A stretch of DNA of 64,000 bases. It comes from Botrimarina mediterranea. GTDB taxonomy: Bacteria; Planctomycetota; Planctomycetia; Pirellulales; Lacipirellulaceae. The stretch spans positions 372,001 through 436,000 of the forward strand of contig NZ_CP036349.1 in the NCBI RefSeq assembly GCF_007753265.1, in the 5' to 3' direction. Of the stretch, positions 51,784 to 60,361 are shown in pieces. The notes beneath the pieces were generated by a model. It searched no databases. It saw only the letters and a program-made list of their open reading frames with translations, and had not been told where the DNA came from. Position 1 is the stretch's first letter; the number at the start of each line of letters is the position of its first letter. The position numbers and the translations under genes were made by a program.

Positions 51784-53052
51784 ATGCGTTACTTTTCCGC
51801 CGCTCGTCCCCTGCGTCCCCTAGCCGGCTTGATCGCCTTGGCGATCGCCGCCACGGCTGCGCCGACCCTCGCCCAGCGGTACGAGTCCGACGCGATCGAG
51901 AGCCGTTTGTCGAACAAGGGCGTCATCGCGCGCCGTTACGCGAAGACCGGCCAGGGCGACGGCGCCGAGTTCAAGGAGTACATCGAGAAGTACTTCTTTC
52001 CGGCGATGACGCAGACCACGCCCGAGGGGCTCGCCGACCTCGAAAAGATGCAGGGCGACCTCTTCAAGTCGTTCCTCACCGGCGTCCCCGCCGCGACCCA
52101 GAGGTACATGCACGAGCAGGCGCTCGATTTCTCGACGCGTGTCGTCGCCAACCGCAAGTACCATCCCAGCGTGCGCTACAACGCGCTGCTGATGCTCGGC
52201 CGGCTCAACGACAAGTACCCCGCCGGCGGCGAAGACCCCACGCCCGCCGCCAAGGGAACGGACCTCTTGTGTTCCCTGACCTCCGCCTCGATCAGCAGCC
52301 CCCGGACGCCCAACTACCTGCTCGTCGGCGCGTTGCTCGGTTTGGAGAGGCACGCCAACTACTACCAGCAGCTCCCCCGTCCCCAGCAAGCGAAGCTGAT
52401 GCGGACGCTCTACGACGTGCTGACGGTGGAGAAGCTCGAAGGCGAGTTCACTCCCGAGGTGCGCGAGTGGATTTTCACACGCACAGCGTCGGCGATCGCC
52501 AGCATGAAGACCCCCGGGCCCCAGGGCGTCTTCGTCAAAGGCCTAGCGAAGCGGGTCGGGGACGACACGCTCTCGCTCGAAGCGCGGGCGACCATCCTCC
52601 GTGAGCTGGCGGAGATGGAAGCCGAAGCGGGCCAAGACTACGGCGCGGCCATCGCTAAGGCCGCAATCGAGTTGGCCTCCGACATCGGCGAGGAAGAGGC
52701 CGAGATCGCCGAGAAGTTCGACGACATGCAGCTGCAGGCGGGCGTCGGCTTCGTCGGCGCGCGGGGTAAGATGTCGCGCCGTGTGACGGTCACGCCTGAG
52801 AATGGCCCTCAGCTGTACCGCGAAGGGATCCTCGCCCTGTTCAATGATCTGCAAAAGGGCGTCGCAGCGGCCGCGGACATCAGCCCCGAGGACCAGAAGC
52901 CGGCCCTCACCGCGATCAACGAGGCCATCAAAAACGTTGTGAACAAGACAGCCGACAAGGGCACGATCGACCTCGACGTGACCGAGGCCATCAAGCAGAT
53001 GGCCTCCACCGCCCAAGAAGCGACGGTTCAGCCGCTGGCGAACGCCGAGTGA
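51784..53052 (+). CDS. Exported alpha-helical protein of unknown function
   Basis: A 422-residue protein with a signal peptide at about 1-31 (RPLAGLIALAIAATAAPTLAQ) when started at the ATG at 51784. The rest is predicted mostly helical, with HEAT-like stretches such as VRYNALLMLGRLNDKYP and LEARATILRELAEMEAEAGQ, and LVGALLGLERHANYYQQLPR. I recall similar secreted proteins annotated only as hypothetical in planctomycetes. It is followed by a terminator at 53092, so it is probably a single-gene transcript. Confidence 0.7.
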   Translation: MRYFSAARPLRPLAGLIALAIAATAAPTLAQRYESDAIESRLSNKGVIARRYAKTGQGDGAEFKEYIEKYFFPAMTQTTPEGLADLEKMQGDLFKSFLTGVPAATQRYMHEQALDFSTRVVANRKYHPSVRYNALLMLGRLNDKYPAGGEDPTPAAKGTDLLCSLTSASISSPRTPNYLLVGALLGLERHANYYQQLPRPQQAKLMRTLYDVLTVEKLEGEFTPEVREWIFTRTASAIASMKTPGPQGVFVKGLAKRVGDDTLSLEARATILRELAEMEAEAGQDYGAAIAKAAIELASDIGEEEAEIAEKFDDMQLQAGVGFVGARGKMSRRVTVTPENGPQLYREGILALFNDLQKGVAAAADISPEDQKPALTAINEAIKNVVNKTADKGTIDLDVTEAIKQMASTAQEATVQPLANAE

Positions 53053-53091
53053 GCCGCGGCTCGCCCCACGCCTCCCATCCCGGAAACGCCC

Positions 53092-53124
53092 GACCCCGCG
53101 CCGCATGGCAGCGGGGTCTTTCTC
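53092..53124 (+). terminator. Rho-independent terminator
   Basis: GACCCCGC (53092-53099) pairs perfectly with GCGGGGTC (53111-53118), followed by the T-rich TTTCTCTT. It lies 40 bases after the stop of the exported helical protein. Confidence 0.75.
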
Positions 53125-53276
53125 TTCGTAACGGATATGCCGGCGACGCGCCGTGCGTAATGTCCGCCGGGAACGAGCTCTGAGAGTCTGGAGAGCTAGG
53201 GTTGAGAACCCATAGCCGCGCCCTCGGACCGTCCCGGGTCCCGCGCTCTCTTCCTCCCGAAACAACGCCGACCGCC

Positions 53277-54254
53277 ATGGCCGATTCGCTGCTCGTAGAC
53301 TGGCAACCGCAAGACTTCGAGACGCTCGAGCGCGGCGTCATCGTCGCCCGGCACCGGCTCGCTGAGACGGGGCTGTTCACCGACGACGCCCTGGCGGAGA
53401 TCCTCGACTCGCACCCCGCCGAGCACCTGTCCATCAACACGATGGGCAAGACCAAGGACAAGTTCGACTGGCGCGAAGGAGACCGCAACGGCGTCCCCGG
53501 CGCCGAGCTGGTGCAGATGGTCCGTGAGGGGCACCTCTGGATCAACTGTCGGCGGATGATGTCGTGCCAGCCCGCCTACGCCGAGGTCGTCAACTCGCTG
53601 TACGACGAGCTCGAAGCGAACGCCGCGCACTTCAGCGCCGAAGACCGCACCGCCAACCTGCTGATCAGCTCGCCCGACGCGTGGGTGCCGTACCACGTCG
53701 ATATGCCGGTCAACATGCTGTGGCACATCCGCGGCCGCAAGCGTGCGTGGGTCTACCCGCACTTCGACAAGCGGTTCGCCTCGGGCTACGTGCTGGAAAA
53801 GGTCTGCTACGGCGAGTGGTCGGAGGAAGTCCCTTACGATAGCGACTGGGACAAGTACGCCTTGGTTTTCGACGCCGAGCCGGGGCAGCTGATCACGTGG
53901 CCGCAACTGGCGCCGCACCGGGTCGAGAACCTCGAAGGGCTCAACGTCTCGCTATCGACCGAGCACAAAAACGCCCGCGCGCGTCGCCGCCTAAATGTCC
54001 ACACGGGGAACTACGTCTTCCGCAAGCGCTTCGGCAAAGCTTGCAGCAGCATCGAAGTCGATGGCGTCGCGGCGCACTTCAAGCAGTTCGTCGCGCGGCT
54101 CGATCGCTACGCCGGCAAGCTGTTCGGCAAAGAGAAGGAGCAGTGGACGTACCCGATCACGTTCGCGCTCGACCCCAGCGAGCCCGACGGCTTCCGCTTG
54201 CTTGACACGGCCGGCGACGCGGCGCCGGCGGCGCATGAGTTGATGGAGGTTTGA
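53277..54254 (+). CDS. JmjC/cupin-like Fe(II) oxygenase-fold protein
   Basis: A 325-residue protein starting at ATG 53277. A double-stranded beta-helix is suggested by the metal motif H-x-D at His140/Asp142 (WVPYHVDMPVNMLWHIRG) and the distal histidine His214 (LITWPQLAPHRVEN), the arrangement of JmjC-type 2-oxoglutarate oxygenases. The segment GRKRAWVYP after the H-x-D is also JmjC-like. It lies on the same strand as a BioF2/CelD-like acetyltransferase, with a repeat between. A hydroxylase acting on a protein or surface component is the likeliest role; the substrate is unknown. Confidence 0.68.
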   Translation: MADSLLVDWQPQDFETLERGVIVARHRLAETGLFTDDALAEILDSHPAEHLSINTMGKTKDKFDWREGDRNGVPGAELVQMVREGHLWINCRRMMSCQPAYAEVVNSLYDELEANAAHFSAEDRTANLLISSPDAWVPYHVDMPVNMLWHIRGRKRAWVYPHFDKRFASGYVLEKVCYGEWSEEVPYDSDWDKYALVFDAEPGQLITWPQLAPHRVENLEGLNVSLSTEHKNARARRRLNVHTGNYVFRKRFGKACSSIEVDGVAAHFKQFVARLDRYAGKLFGKEKEQWTYPITFALDPSEPDGFRLLDTAGDAAPAAHELMEV

Positions 54255-54264
54255 CGCGAGCGTT

Positions 54265-54437
54265 CCCCCTCCCTTTTCGGGAGGGGGCTAGGGGGAGGGT
54301 TTGCGGCGTCAATCGCATCACCGCTTTGAGTACCTATGCCCTTGCGTACCGCGAATCGCCTAATGCGATCCTCGTAACGGTGAATGCAGACCCTCCCCCC
54401 GCTCTTCGGTAGACCGGCCTCCCTAAAAAGGGAGGGG
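54265..54437. repeat. Palindromic repeat with nested CCCCCTCCC hairpins
   Basis: A first hairpin CCCCCTCCC-TTTTC-GGGAGGGGG (54265-54287) and a second CCTCCC-TAAAAA-GGGAGG (54418-54435) flank a centre whose GGGGGAGGGTTTGC and GCAGACCCTCCCCC segments also pair. Confidence 0.7.
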
Positions 54438-54468
54438 GACTTTTGATCGCCAACTTCGCTTTAGAGAC

Positions 54469-55665
54469 ATGCCCCTCGAAGTCCTCAACACACTCGGCGC
54501 CCTCCGCCGTCTCGAAAGCGAGTGGCGTACGCTCGCGCTCCCGACGCCGATGCAGTCGCCCGACTGGCTGGTGAGTTGGTGGGAAGCGTTTGGCGAGCAA
54601 GACCCAAGCTGCGAGTTGGCGACGCTTGCGGTTCGCGACGACACGGGCGTGTTGATCGGCCTCGCGCCGTGGTGCCTCAAGAGCCGGGCGATCGCTGGCG
54701 GTACGCTGCGGTTCCTCGGCGATGGCCGGGCCGCTACCGACCACCACACGCTGATCTGTCGTTCGCCCGAGGACGAGCCGGCGGTCGTCACGGCGGTCGC
54801 CAAGTGGCTCGCCGACAACGCGGGCCACGCCTGGCGTCGGCTGCGATTCGAGTCGATCGACGCCGACGATCGGGCGCTGAATCACCTCGAGCGGTTGCTG
54901 GTCGAGGCGGGCCTCGACGCCGAGCGCGTCAACGACTGCGGCAGTTTTCACGTCGAGATGGCGCCCGACGGCGTTGAGCCGGCGTGGGACAACTACCTGG
55001 CGACCCTCTCGAAGAACCGCCGCAAGCGGCTGCGTCGCTGGGAGCGTGAGTGGTTCGACACGGGCCGCGCCGTGGTGCGTGTCGTAGCAACGGAAGCCGA
55101 GCGCGCTGAGCTATGGCCGCTCCTTGTGAAGCTCCATCACGAGCGCCGCGCGGCGCTCGGATACGTCGGCGTGTTCGACGACCAGCGATTCAACCGATTC
55201 CACCAACTTGCTAGCGAGCGTTTGCTCGCGGCGGGGCAATTGCGGCTCGCGCTGCTCGAACTCGACGGCGAGCCCGCGGCAGTGGACTACGTCCTGCAAG
55301 ACGCCCGTTCGCTGTACGTCTACCAAGGCGGCATCTCCGACGCCGGCGTCGAGCTAGAAGCCGGCCACCTGCTGCAGCTCGACTCGTCGCGCACCTCCCT
55401 CGCCGAGGGCCGCACGCAAGTCGATCTCTTGCGCGGCGACGAGCCCTACAAGCTCAGCTGGGGCGCTGCCCATCGCCCCGCAACCACGCTCCACGTCCGC
55501 CCACGCGACACGGCTGGCACGCTAGAGCGACTAGCGGGCGCCGCCTACCGCTGGGCCCGCGACGCCCGCCGATCGGCCGCCGAGCACAACGCCAACGCCA
55601 GCATCCCCAACCCCGCCGAGGCGGGCTCGGGGATCGCCGCGATGCTCGATACGAAGATTCCCTGA
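54469..55665 (+). CDS. BioF2/CelD-like GNAT acetyltransferase (Acetyltransf_6)
   Basis: A 398-residue protein with two GNAT-like halves. Signatures of the CelD/BcsL/FemAB-like group are SPDWLVSWWEAFGE near residue 31, LSKNRRKRLRRWEREWFDTG near 180, and the late block YVLQDARSLYVYQGGISDAG, then SWGAAHRPATTLHVRP. Members acylate exopolysaccharide, cellulose or cell-wall precursors. The C-terminal 40 residues are unlike the family and are encoded antisense to the PEP-CTERM tail of the convergent gene (overlap 55545-55665). Confidence 0.82.
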   Translation: MPLEVLNTLGALRRLESEWRTLALPTPMQSPDWLVSWWEAFGEQDPSCELATLAVRDDTGVLIGLAPWCLKSRAIAGGTLRFLGDGRAATDHHTLICRSPEDEPAVVTAVAKWLADNAGHAWRRLRFESIDADDRALNHLERLLVEAGLDAERVNDCGSFHVEMAPDGVEPAWDNYLATLSKNRRKRLRRWEREWFDTGRAVVRVVATEAERAELWPLLVKLHHERRAALGYVGVFDDQRFNRFHQLASERLLAAGQLRLALLELDGEPAAVDYVLQDARSLYVYQGGISDAGVELEAGHLLQLDSSRTSLAEGRTQVDLLRGDEPYKLSWGAAHRPATTLHVRPRDTAGTLERLAGAAYRWARDARRSAAEHNANASIPNPAEAGSGIAAMLDTKIP

Positions 55666-57155
55666 GACCCGTCCGTGAAGCGGGCCGCGAAGGCGACTTC
55701 GCCTCGCTCATTGAAGCCGCTGGCGCCGTCCCGATCGAGGATTGCGCCGAACAGGTTGACTTCGCGGAGGTCGGGGGTCGACGGGTCCTCGCTCACGTCG
55801 AGCAAGCCGCCTTGCCGCACGATGAGCCGCAGCTCGCCGCTGGGGTCAGTCGCCCACAGTCCGCCCGTGGTGACCGTTGACGCCCCAAAGGCGATCTGGC
55901 CACGCTCGTTGATGACGGGCGTCCCGAAGAATTCGGGGAGGAAGTTCCGATTCGGGTCCTCGGTCGGCAACGCCTGGAACCGGCGTCCGAGCTTTTGCGG
56001 CACCTCCCCCCGGCGGAGCAGCCAGATCGACTCGGTGTTCTCTCCCCGCGTCGAGGGGCCGCTGAGCGCCGCTTGGAAAACCATATCGCCGAGTGAGTTC
56101 ATGTCGGTTGGGCGGAACGACCGGAAGGTCGCCCCGGGCTCCCCCGTCGGGTCACCTTGCTCGACGACGAGGCGCAAGCCGTCGTTGGGGTCTTCGCGCC
56201 AAATGCCCCGTTCACCGGCCCCCCCGCCAGAGTCACCGATGGAGGCGCTGAAAGCCACTTCCCCCGCGCCGTTCGCGACCGCCCCCAGTCCCGGACGAGC
56301 GATATCATAAAAGTCGCCGCCGCCGGGCGCCGTCTCGTCGGTCCGCGCGACAAGCCGGAGGTCGCCGGGCGCCTGCTCGAACCAGAGCCCGTGCGACTTC
56401 GCTGTAGGGCCGTCGAGCATGGCCCAAAGCAGGTGGCGCCCGGTCGGGCCGAGCTGATAGGGGATCGAAAAGGTCTCGCTGAAGCGTTGGTCGGTACCGG
56501 GGGCGGGGGAGCCGTTGCGTACGACCTCGCGATAGCCGTCGGTCGGGTTCCAGTGCAACTTCGTCGAGACTCGGGCCGCGTCCGGCTGGCCGATCGGCCG
56601 GGCACTCGCGTCGATAGTGATCCCGCCTTGCGCGTCTGCAGCTGGCTGGCCGAGAAAGACGACGTCGAGCCCCAATTCGTGCAGCGGGCTCTGTTCGTAA
56701 AATATCCGCTGGAGGTCGCCGCCCTCTGGCCTACGCCATACGCCGCGGCGGAAGTTACTCCCGGTGAAGCTGTAGGCGGCCGTGTCGCCCGACTCCGTGA
56801 AGAAAGGTCGCGAAGACTGGGTCCACACCGCGAACCGGTCGTCGGTCCCCGGCGCCGGGTCCCCCGAGCGCGCGACCAGCTCCAACCCCGACACGGGCGT
56901 CTCCCGCCACCACCCAGAGCGCGTGTCGCCCGTGCCGCAGCAAACGCTGTCGGGGCCGCTGGAAAAAGCAAGGAAGCTAACGCGGCCTTGCTCGTTGAGC
57001 GTCGGCCCCTGCCGACCTTGGAAGAAATCATCGAAGACCGACTCGGTCCCCGGCGCGGGGGCGCCGGCGAGCACGACCGTCCGCAACCCACCGCTCGCCA
57101 CGGCGTGTCCGCACGCCAGGAGTATCGCGGCCACGACCAATGATTGTCTTCTCAT
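55545..57155 (-). CDS. Secreted PEP-CTERM protein with DUF7453-like repeats
   Basis: A 536-residue exported protein. The ATG at 57155 opens a signal peptide (LVVAAILLACGHAVAS). The body repeats a unit with G-x-PAPGT (GAPAPGTESVF, GDPAPGTDDRF, GSPAPGTDQRF) and N-x-x-G-x-x-AF segments (LNEQGRVSFLAF, FNERGEVAFAA, INERGQIAFG), likely a beta-propeller. PEP is at residues 509-511, followed by a hydrophobic stretch and an Arg-rich end (DRRASRAQR). The last 40 codons overlap the 3' end of the plus-strand acetyltransferase gene by 121 bases. Confidence 0.85.
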   Translation of the reverse strand: MRRQSLVVAAILLACGHAVASGGLRTVVLAGAPAPGTESVFDDFFQGRQGPTLNEQGRVSFLAFSSGPDSVCCGTGDTRSGWWRETPVSGLELVARSGDPAPGTDDRFAVWTQSSRPFFTESGDTAAYSFTGSNFRRGVWRRPEGGDLQRIFYEQSPLHELGLDVVFLGQPAADAQGGITIDASARPIGQPDAARVSTKLHWNPTDGYREVVRNGSPAPGTDQRFSETFSIPYQLGPTGRHLLWAMLDGPTAKSHGLWFEQAPGDLRLVARTDETAPGGGDFYDIARPGLGAVANGAGEVAFSASIGDSGGGAGERGIWREDPNDGLRLVVEQGDPTGEPGATFRSFRPTDMNSLGDMVFQAALSGPSTRGENTESIWLLRRGEVPQKLGRRFQALPTEDPNRNFLPEFFGTPVINERGQIAFGASTVTTGGLWATDPSGELRLIVRQGGLLDVSEDPSTPDLREVNLFGAILDRDGASGFNERGEVAFAARFTDGSQGIFVSSIAAIPEPASAGLGMLALALCSAADRRASRAQR

Positions 57156-57253
57156 GAGCACATTCCTTCCGTCGAAAGGCCCGGAACGGCTATCCGAGTC
57201 TACGGTGGCGAAGTCTTTGCTTACCTCTCTTCTGCGGTCACGAGCACGCCGTT

Positions 57254-58084
57254 CTAACGGCTCTGCGCGAACATCCAGTCCCACAGGTATCGGCTCTTGT
57301 AGGTCTGGGTCCAGCTGTCGTGGTTGACCCCCGGGTACTCGGTGTAGATCGGGCGTCCGCCGGCGGCGCTGATCGCGGAGATCATCTCGCGCGAACGGAC
57401 GACGGGGACGGCGCCGTCGGCGTCGCCGTGGAAGCACCACAGCGGGAGGCCCTTGAGCCGCTCGGCCCACGCCGGGTTGCCGCCGCCGCAGATCGGCGCC
57501 GCGGCCGCCCAGAGGTCCGGCTCGCGCGACGCGAGCTCCCACGTGCCGTAACCGCCCATCGAGAGGCCCGTGATGTAGAGACGCTTCGTGTCGATGGGGT
57601 GCATCTCGATCAAGTGATCGACCAGCGCGCGGACGGCGTGCATCGGCGCGGTGGGCTCATCGTCGATGCTCTCGGCGAGCGTTTCGTTGGTGGGCCGGAG
57701 CCGCAGCGACCAGACGATCGGCTCGTCGCTCTCGTTACCATCGGAATCGAGCTTGTTGCCGGCCGGGCACTGCGGCGCGAGGACGAACGCCCGGTGGCGG
57801 TCGCGGAACTCCGGCGTGACAAACGACGGCCCGCCGTGGATGAGCTGCCGCTGGTTGTCGTCGCCCCGTTCGCCAAAGCCGTGCAAGAACACCACCAGCG
57901 GCCGCTTCTCGACCGGGTCCACTTCCTTGGGCGACATCAACCGATAGGGCAACGTGAACCCGTCGTCGTCAAACTCGTGAGCCGCGAAGGCTTCGAGCAA
58001 CTCGGGCGTGACGCGGGGGTCAACGGCTTCTTCGGCGTTAGCGGCGGACATCAGCAGGAGGACAACGAGAAAGGATCGGATCAT
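57254..58084 (-). CDS. Exported alpha/beta-hydrolase, esterase/peptidase type
   Basis: A 276-residue exported serine hydrolase; the ATG at 58084 opens a signal peptide (IRSFLVVLLLMSAANAEE). The oxyanion strand LVVFLHGFGERGDDN, the nucleophile Ser175 in GLSMGGYG, Asp221 in HGDADGAVP and His255 in GVNHDSW form a complete triad. It resembles the polyhydroxybutyrate-depolymerase/feruloyl-esterase and prolyl-oligopeptidase-like group. It probably cleaves esters of plant or algal polymers in the periplasm or outside the cell. The substrate is not certain. Confidence 0.88.
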   Translation of the reverse strand: MIRSFLVVLLLMSAANAEEAVDPRVTPELLEAFAAHEFDDDGFTLPYRLMSPKEVDPVEKRPLVVFLHGFGERGDDNQRQLIHGGPSFVTPEFRDRHRAFVLAPQCPAGNKLDSDGNESDEPIVWSLRLRPTNETLAESIDDEPTAPMHAVRALVDHLIEMHPIDTKRLYITGLSMGGYGTWELASREPDLWAAAAPICGGGNPAWAERLKGLPLWCFHGDADGAVPVVRSREMISAISAAGGRPIYTEYPGVNHDSWTQTYKSRYLWDWMFAQSR

Positions 58085-58144
58085 GGCGACAGTTCCAAAG
58101 AAGAGAGAGGGGCGCCTGCAGCATAACCTCAAGCCGCCTAGGTT

Positions 58145-58211
58145 AACCACAGAGCCACAGAGTGACGCACAGAGGGGTCGTCGCTGTGCTTTCCTCCGCG
58201 TCCTCACTGGC
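58145..58211. repeat. Palindromic repeat of the CCACAGAGCCACAGAG type
   Basis: AACCACAGAGCCACAGAGTG pairs with the segment ending CACTGGCTCAGTGGTT, between two minus-strand genes. Confidence 0.7.
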
Positions 58212-58223
58212 TCAGTGGTTCAT

Positions 58224-59891
58224 TTATTGGCTATTTGAGGCGTCGTAAGCCACGCGCCCGTCTACAATCGTGTAGCGCACCTGCGCCTGGTTAAGCGTCT
58301 CGGGCGCCACCGCAAACAAGTCGCGATCAACGACGACGAGGTCCGCCGCCATGCCGGGTTGGAGCATGCCGCGATGGTTCTCGGCGAACGCCGCGTAGGC
58401 CGACTCGGCCGTGTAGGCCCGCAGCGACTCTTCGACGGTAATCTTCTGCTCGGGGAACCAGCCGTCGGGGTTCTTGTCGTCGAGCGTCCGCCGCGTCACG
58501 GCGCCGTAGATGCCCTCGATCGGCGTTGCGGGCGCGACGTACCAGTCGCTGCCGAACGCCATCCGTGCGCCGGCGTCGAGCAGTGAACGGTAAGCGTGCG
58601 TCGTCTTGCTACGCTCCACGCCGATCAGCGGCTCGGTCCAACGGCCGTCGTCGATGCAGTGGTAGGGCTGCACGCTGGCGATGACGTCGAGCTCGGCGTA
58701 GCGGGGGATGTCCGCCGGCGCGATGTGCTGGGCGTGCTCGATGCGGAAGCGGCGGTCGCGCGGGCCGTTCGCCTTGGCGACGCGCTCGAACACGTCGAGT
58801 TGGGTGCGGATCGCGCGGTCGCCGATGGCGTGGACCGCCACTTGCAAACCCGCTGCGTCGGCGGCCTGCGTCCAGCGCTCGAGGGCCTCTTCGGTGTTGA
58901 CCATCAGGCCACGGTCCGAAGGCTTGTCGTCGTAGGGATCGATGAACGCGGCGGTGTGCGAACCAAGTGAGCCATCGACAAAGCCCTTCAGCATGCCGAC
59001 CGCCAGCCAGTCGTCTCCCTTGCCGTTCCTTTCGATCTCAAGGAGCAACTGTCTCCACTGATGCAGCGGCGTCGCCATGCGGATACGGACCTTGAGGCGC
59101 CCGTTCGCCTGCGCCGCGCGTAGGGCCGTCAGCTCTTCGAGCGAGCCCATCTGCACGACGGACGTCACGCCGCGGGCGAGCAGGTACTCGTTGGCCGCGT
59201 CGAGGTGTTTCATCAGGTCGGCCGCCGTGGGGCCCGGGGCTACCGCGGCGACGAGGCCCATCGCATTGTCGCGTAACAGGCCAGTGATCCGTCCCGATTC
59301 ATCGCGGTCGATCGAGCCCCCTTCCGGCGCGACGGCGGAGTCGTCGACTTTCGCAATCCGTAACGCCGCGGAGTTCGCCAGCGCCATGTGACCATCGAGG
59401 CGGTTGATCCATACCGGGTTGTTGGGCGAGACGGCGTCGATCCAGTCGCGCGTCGGCGGCTCGCCGCCCCAGATCGTGTGGTCCCACTCGCCGCCGCGGA
59501 CCCACTCGCCCGGCTTGAGTGTCTTGACGAAGTCGGCGATCCGCTGCGTGAACTCCTCGGGCGACTTGGCGCCACGGAGTTGCACGCCCGCCAAGTTGCG
59601 GCCGCCAACAAACAGGTGGAGGTGCGAGTCCCACCAACCGGGCGTGACGAGCCCGCCCGCGGCGTCGATGACGGTGGCGTCCTCGGGCGCCTTCGCCTCG
59701 ACATCGGCACGGTCGCCGACGGCAACGATCTCGCCATCAACACAAAGCACCGCCTCGGCCCAAGGGCGCTCGGCGTCAGCGGTCCACACACGGCCACCGG
59801 TGATGAGCAGCGCCGACGGCGCGGCGGGCGCCTCGATAGCGCCAATCAGCGCTGTAGCAAAGCAGACAATCGCAAAGAGCTGGCGGAGCAT
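58224..59891 (-). CDS. YtcJ-like amidohydrolase
   Basis: A 555-residue metal-dependent hydrolase of the YtcJ/NfdA-like amidohydrolase group. A signal-like N-terminus (LFAIVCFATALIGAIEA) suggests export. The metal motif is H-x-H in WWDSHLHLFVGGRNL, then WDHTIWGG and the FVDGSLGSHTAAF block, HAIGDRAI (metal His), IEHAQHI, and the late GSDWYVAPATPIEGIYGAV (metal Asp). Substrates of this group are varied N-substituted amides and formamides; none is suggested by the neighbours. Confidence 0.9.
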   Translation of the reverse strand: MLRQLFAIVCFATALIGAIEAPAAPSALLITGGRVWTADAERPWAEAVLCVDGEIVAVGDRADVEAKAPEDATVIDAAGGLVTPGWWDSHLHLFVGGRNLAGVQLRGAKSPEEFTQRIADFVKTLKPGEWVRGGEWDHTIWGGEPPTRDWIDAVSPNNPVWINRLDGHMALANSAALRIAKVDDSAVAPEGGSIDRDESGRITGLLRDNAMGLVAAVAPGPTAADLMKHLDAANEYLLARGVTSVVQMGSLEELTALRAAQANGRLKVRIRMATPLHQWRQLLLEIERNGKGDDWLAVGMLKGFVDGSLGSHTAAFIDPYDDKPSDRGLMVNTEEALERWTQAADAAGLQVAVHAIGDRAIRTQLDVFERVAKANGPRDRRFRIEHAQHIAPADIPRYAELDVIASVQPYHCIDDGRWTEPLIGVERSKTTHAYRSLLDAGARMAFGSDWYVAPATPIEGIYGAVTRRTLDDKNPDGWFPEQKITVEESLRAYTAESAYAAFAENHRGMLQPGMAADLVVVDRDLFAVAPETLNQAQVRYTIVDGRVAYDASNSQ

Positions 59892-59979
59892 CGTCGGTTC
59901 CTGGTGGTTGGAATCGGAACCGACTTTAGCATGGCGGAGATACAGTTTGTGCGCAGACGTTCCGCGTTGGTGCGCGAAC

Positions 59980-60234
59980 CTACGGGTGAGCCGTTGTCAA
60001 TGACTCGGCACGGGCGATCTCTCGCAGGTACTCGGGCGCGAAATCGGCGCCGCAAGCCCACTGGAGGGTGTGGTCGGTGAGCTCGAAGTGCTGGAAGACA
60101 TTCTTGTCATTCAGCGGAACGAACACAGGTCCATCAAGAAGACCGGCTAAATCGACCGTGCCTGCGAACCCGTCGCTGAATGCGAGCCGGACTCGAAAGT
60201 CGCCCAGGTAGTCGGCTTCGATAACTCGTAGCAT
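59980..60234 (-). CDS. DUF2442 domain protein
   Basis: An 84-residue protein whose start I place at 60234 (MLRVIEADYLGDFRVRLAFS). The pattern DFRVRLAFSDGFAGTVDLAG, then FQHFELTDHTLQWACGADFA and PEYL matches DUF2442. These small proteins often pair with a DUF4160 protein and have been suggested as antitoxin-like partners; no DUF4160 gene is seen here. The frame stays open upstream, but that part is translated from the palindromic element at 60260-60344. Confidence 0.85.
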   Translation of the reverse strand: MLRVIEADYLGDFRVRLAFSDGFAGTVDLAGLLDGPVFVPLNDKNVFQHFELTDHTLQWACGADFAPEYLREIARAESLTTAHP

Positions 60235-60259
60235 CGTGTTCACTCTTCTAGAAAATGTC

Positions 60260-60344
60260 TGTAGGAGGCGTCTCCGACGCCGATTACGGTATCCATTCCG
60301 AAACGGCATGGTGCGCGTAATCGGCGTCGGAGACGCCTCCTACA
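60260..60344. repeat. 85-88 bp palindromic element, copy E (reverse orientation)
   Basis: Starts TGTAGGAGGCGTCTCCGACG and ends CGTCGGAGACGCCTCCTACA with nearly perfect arms. Centre as in copy D. It lies in the leader of the DUF2442 gene and just after the stop of the acyl-CoA dehydrogenase gene. Confidence 0.9.
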
Positions 60345-60361
60345 AGAATGATCGAGCAATG

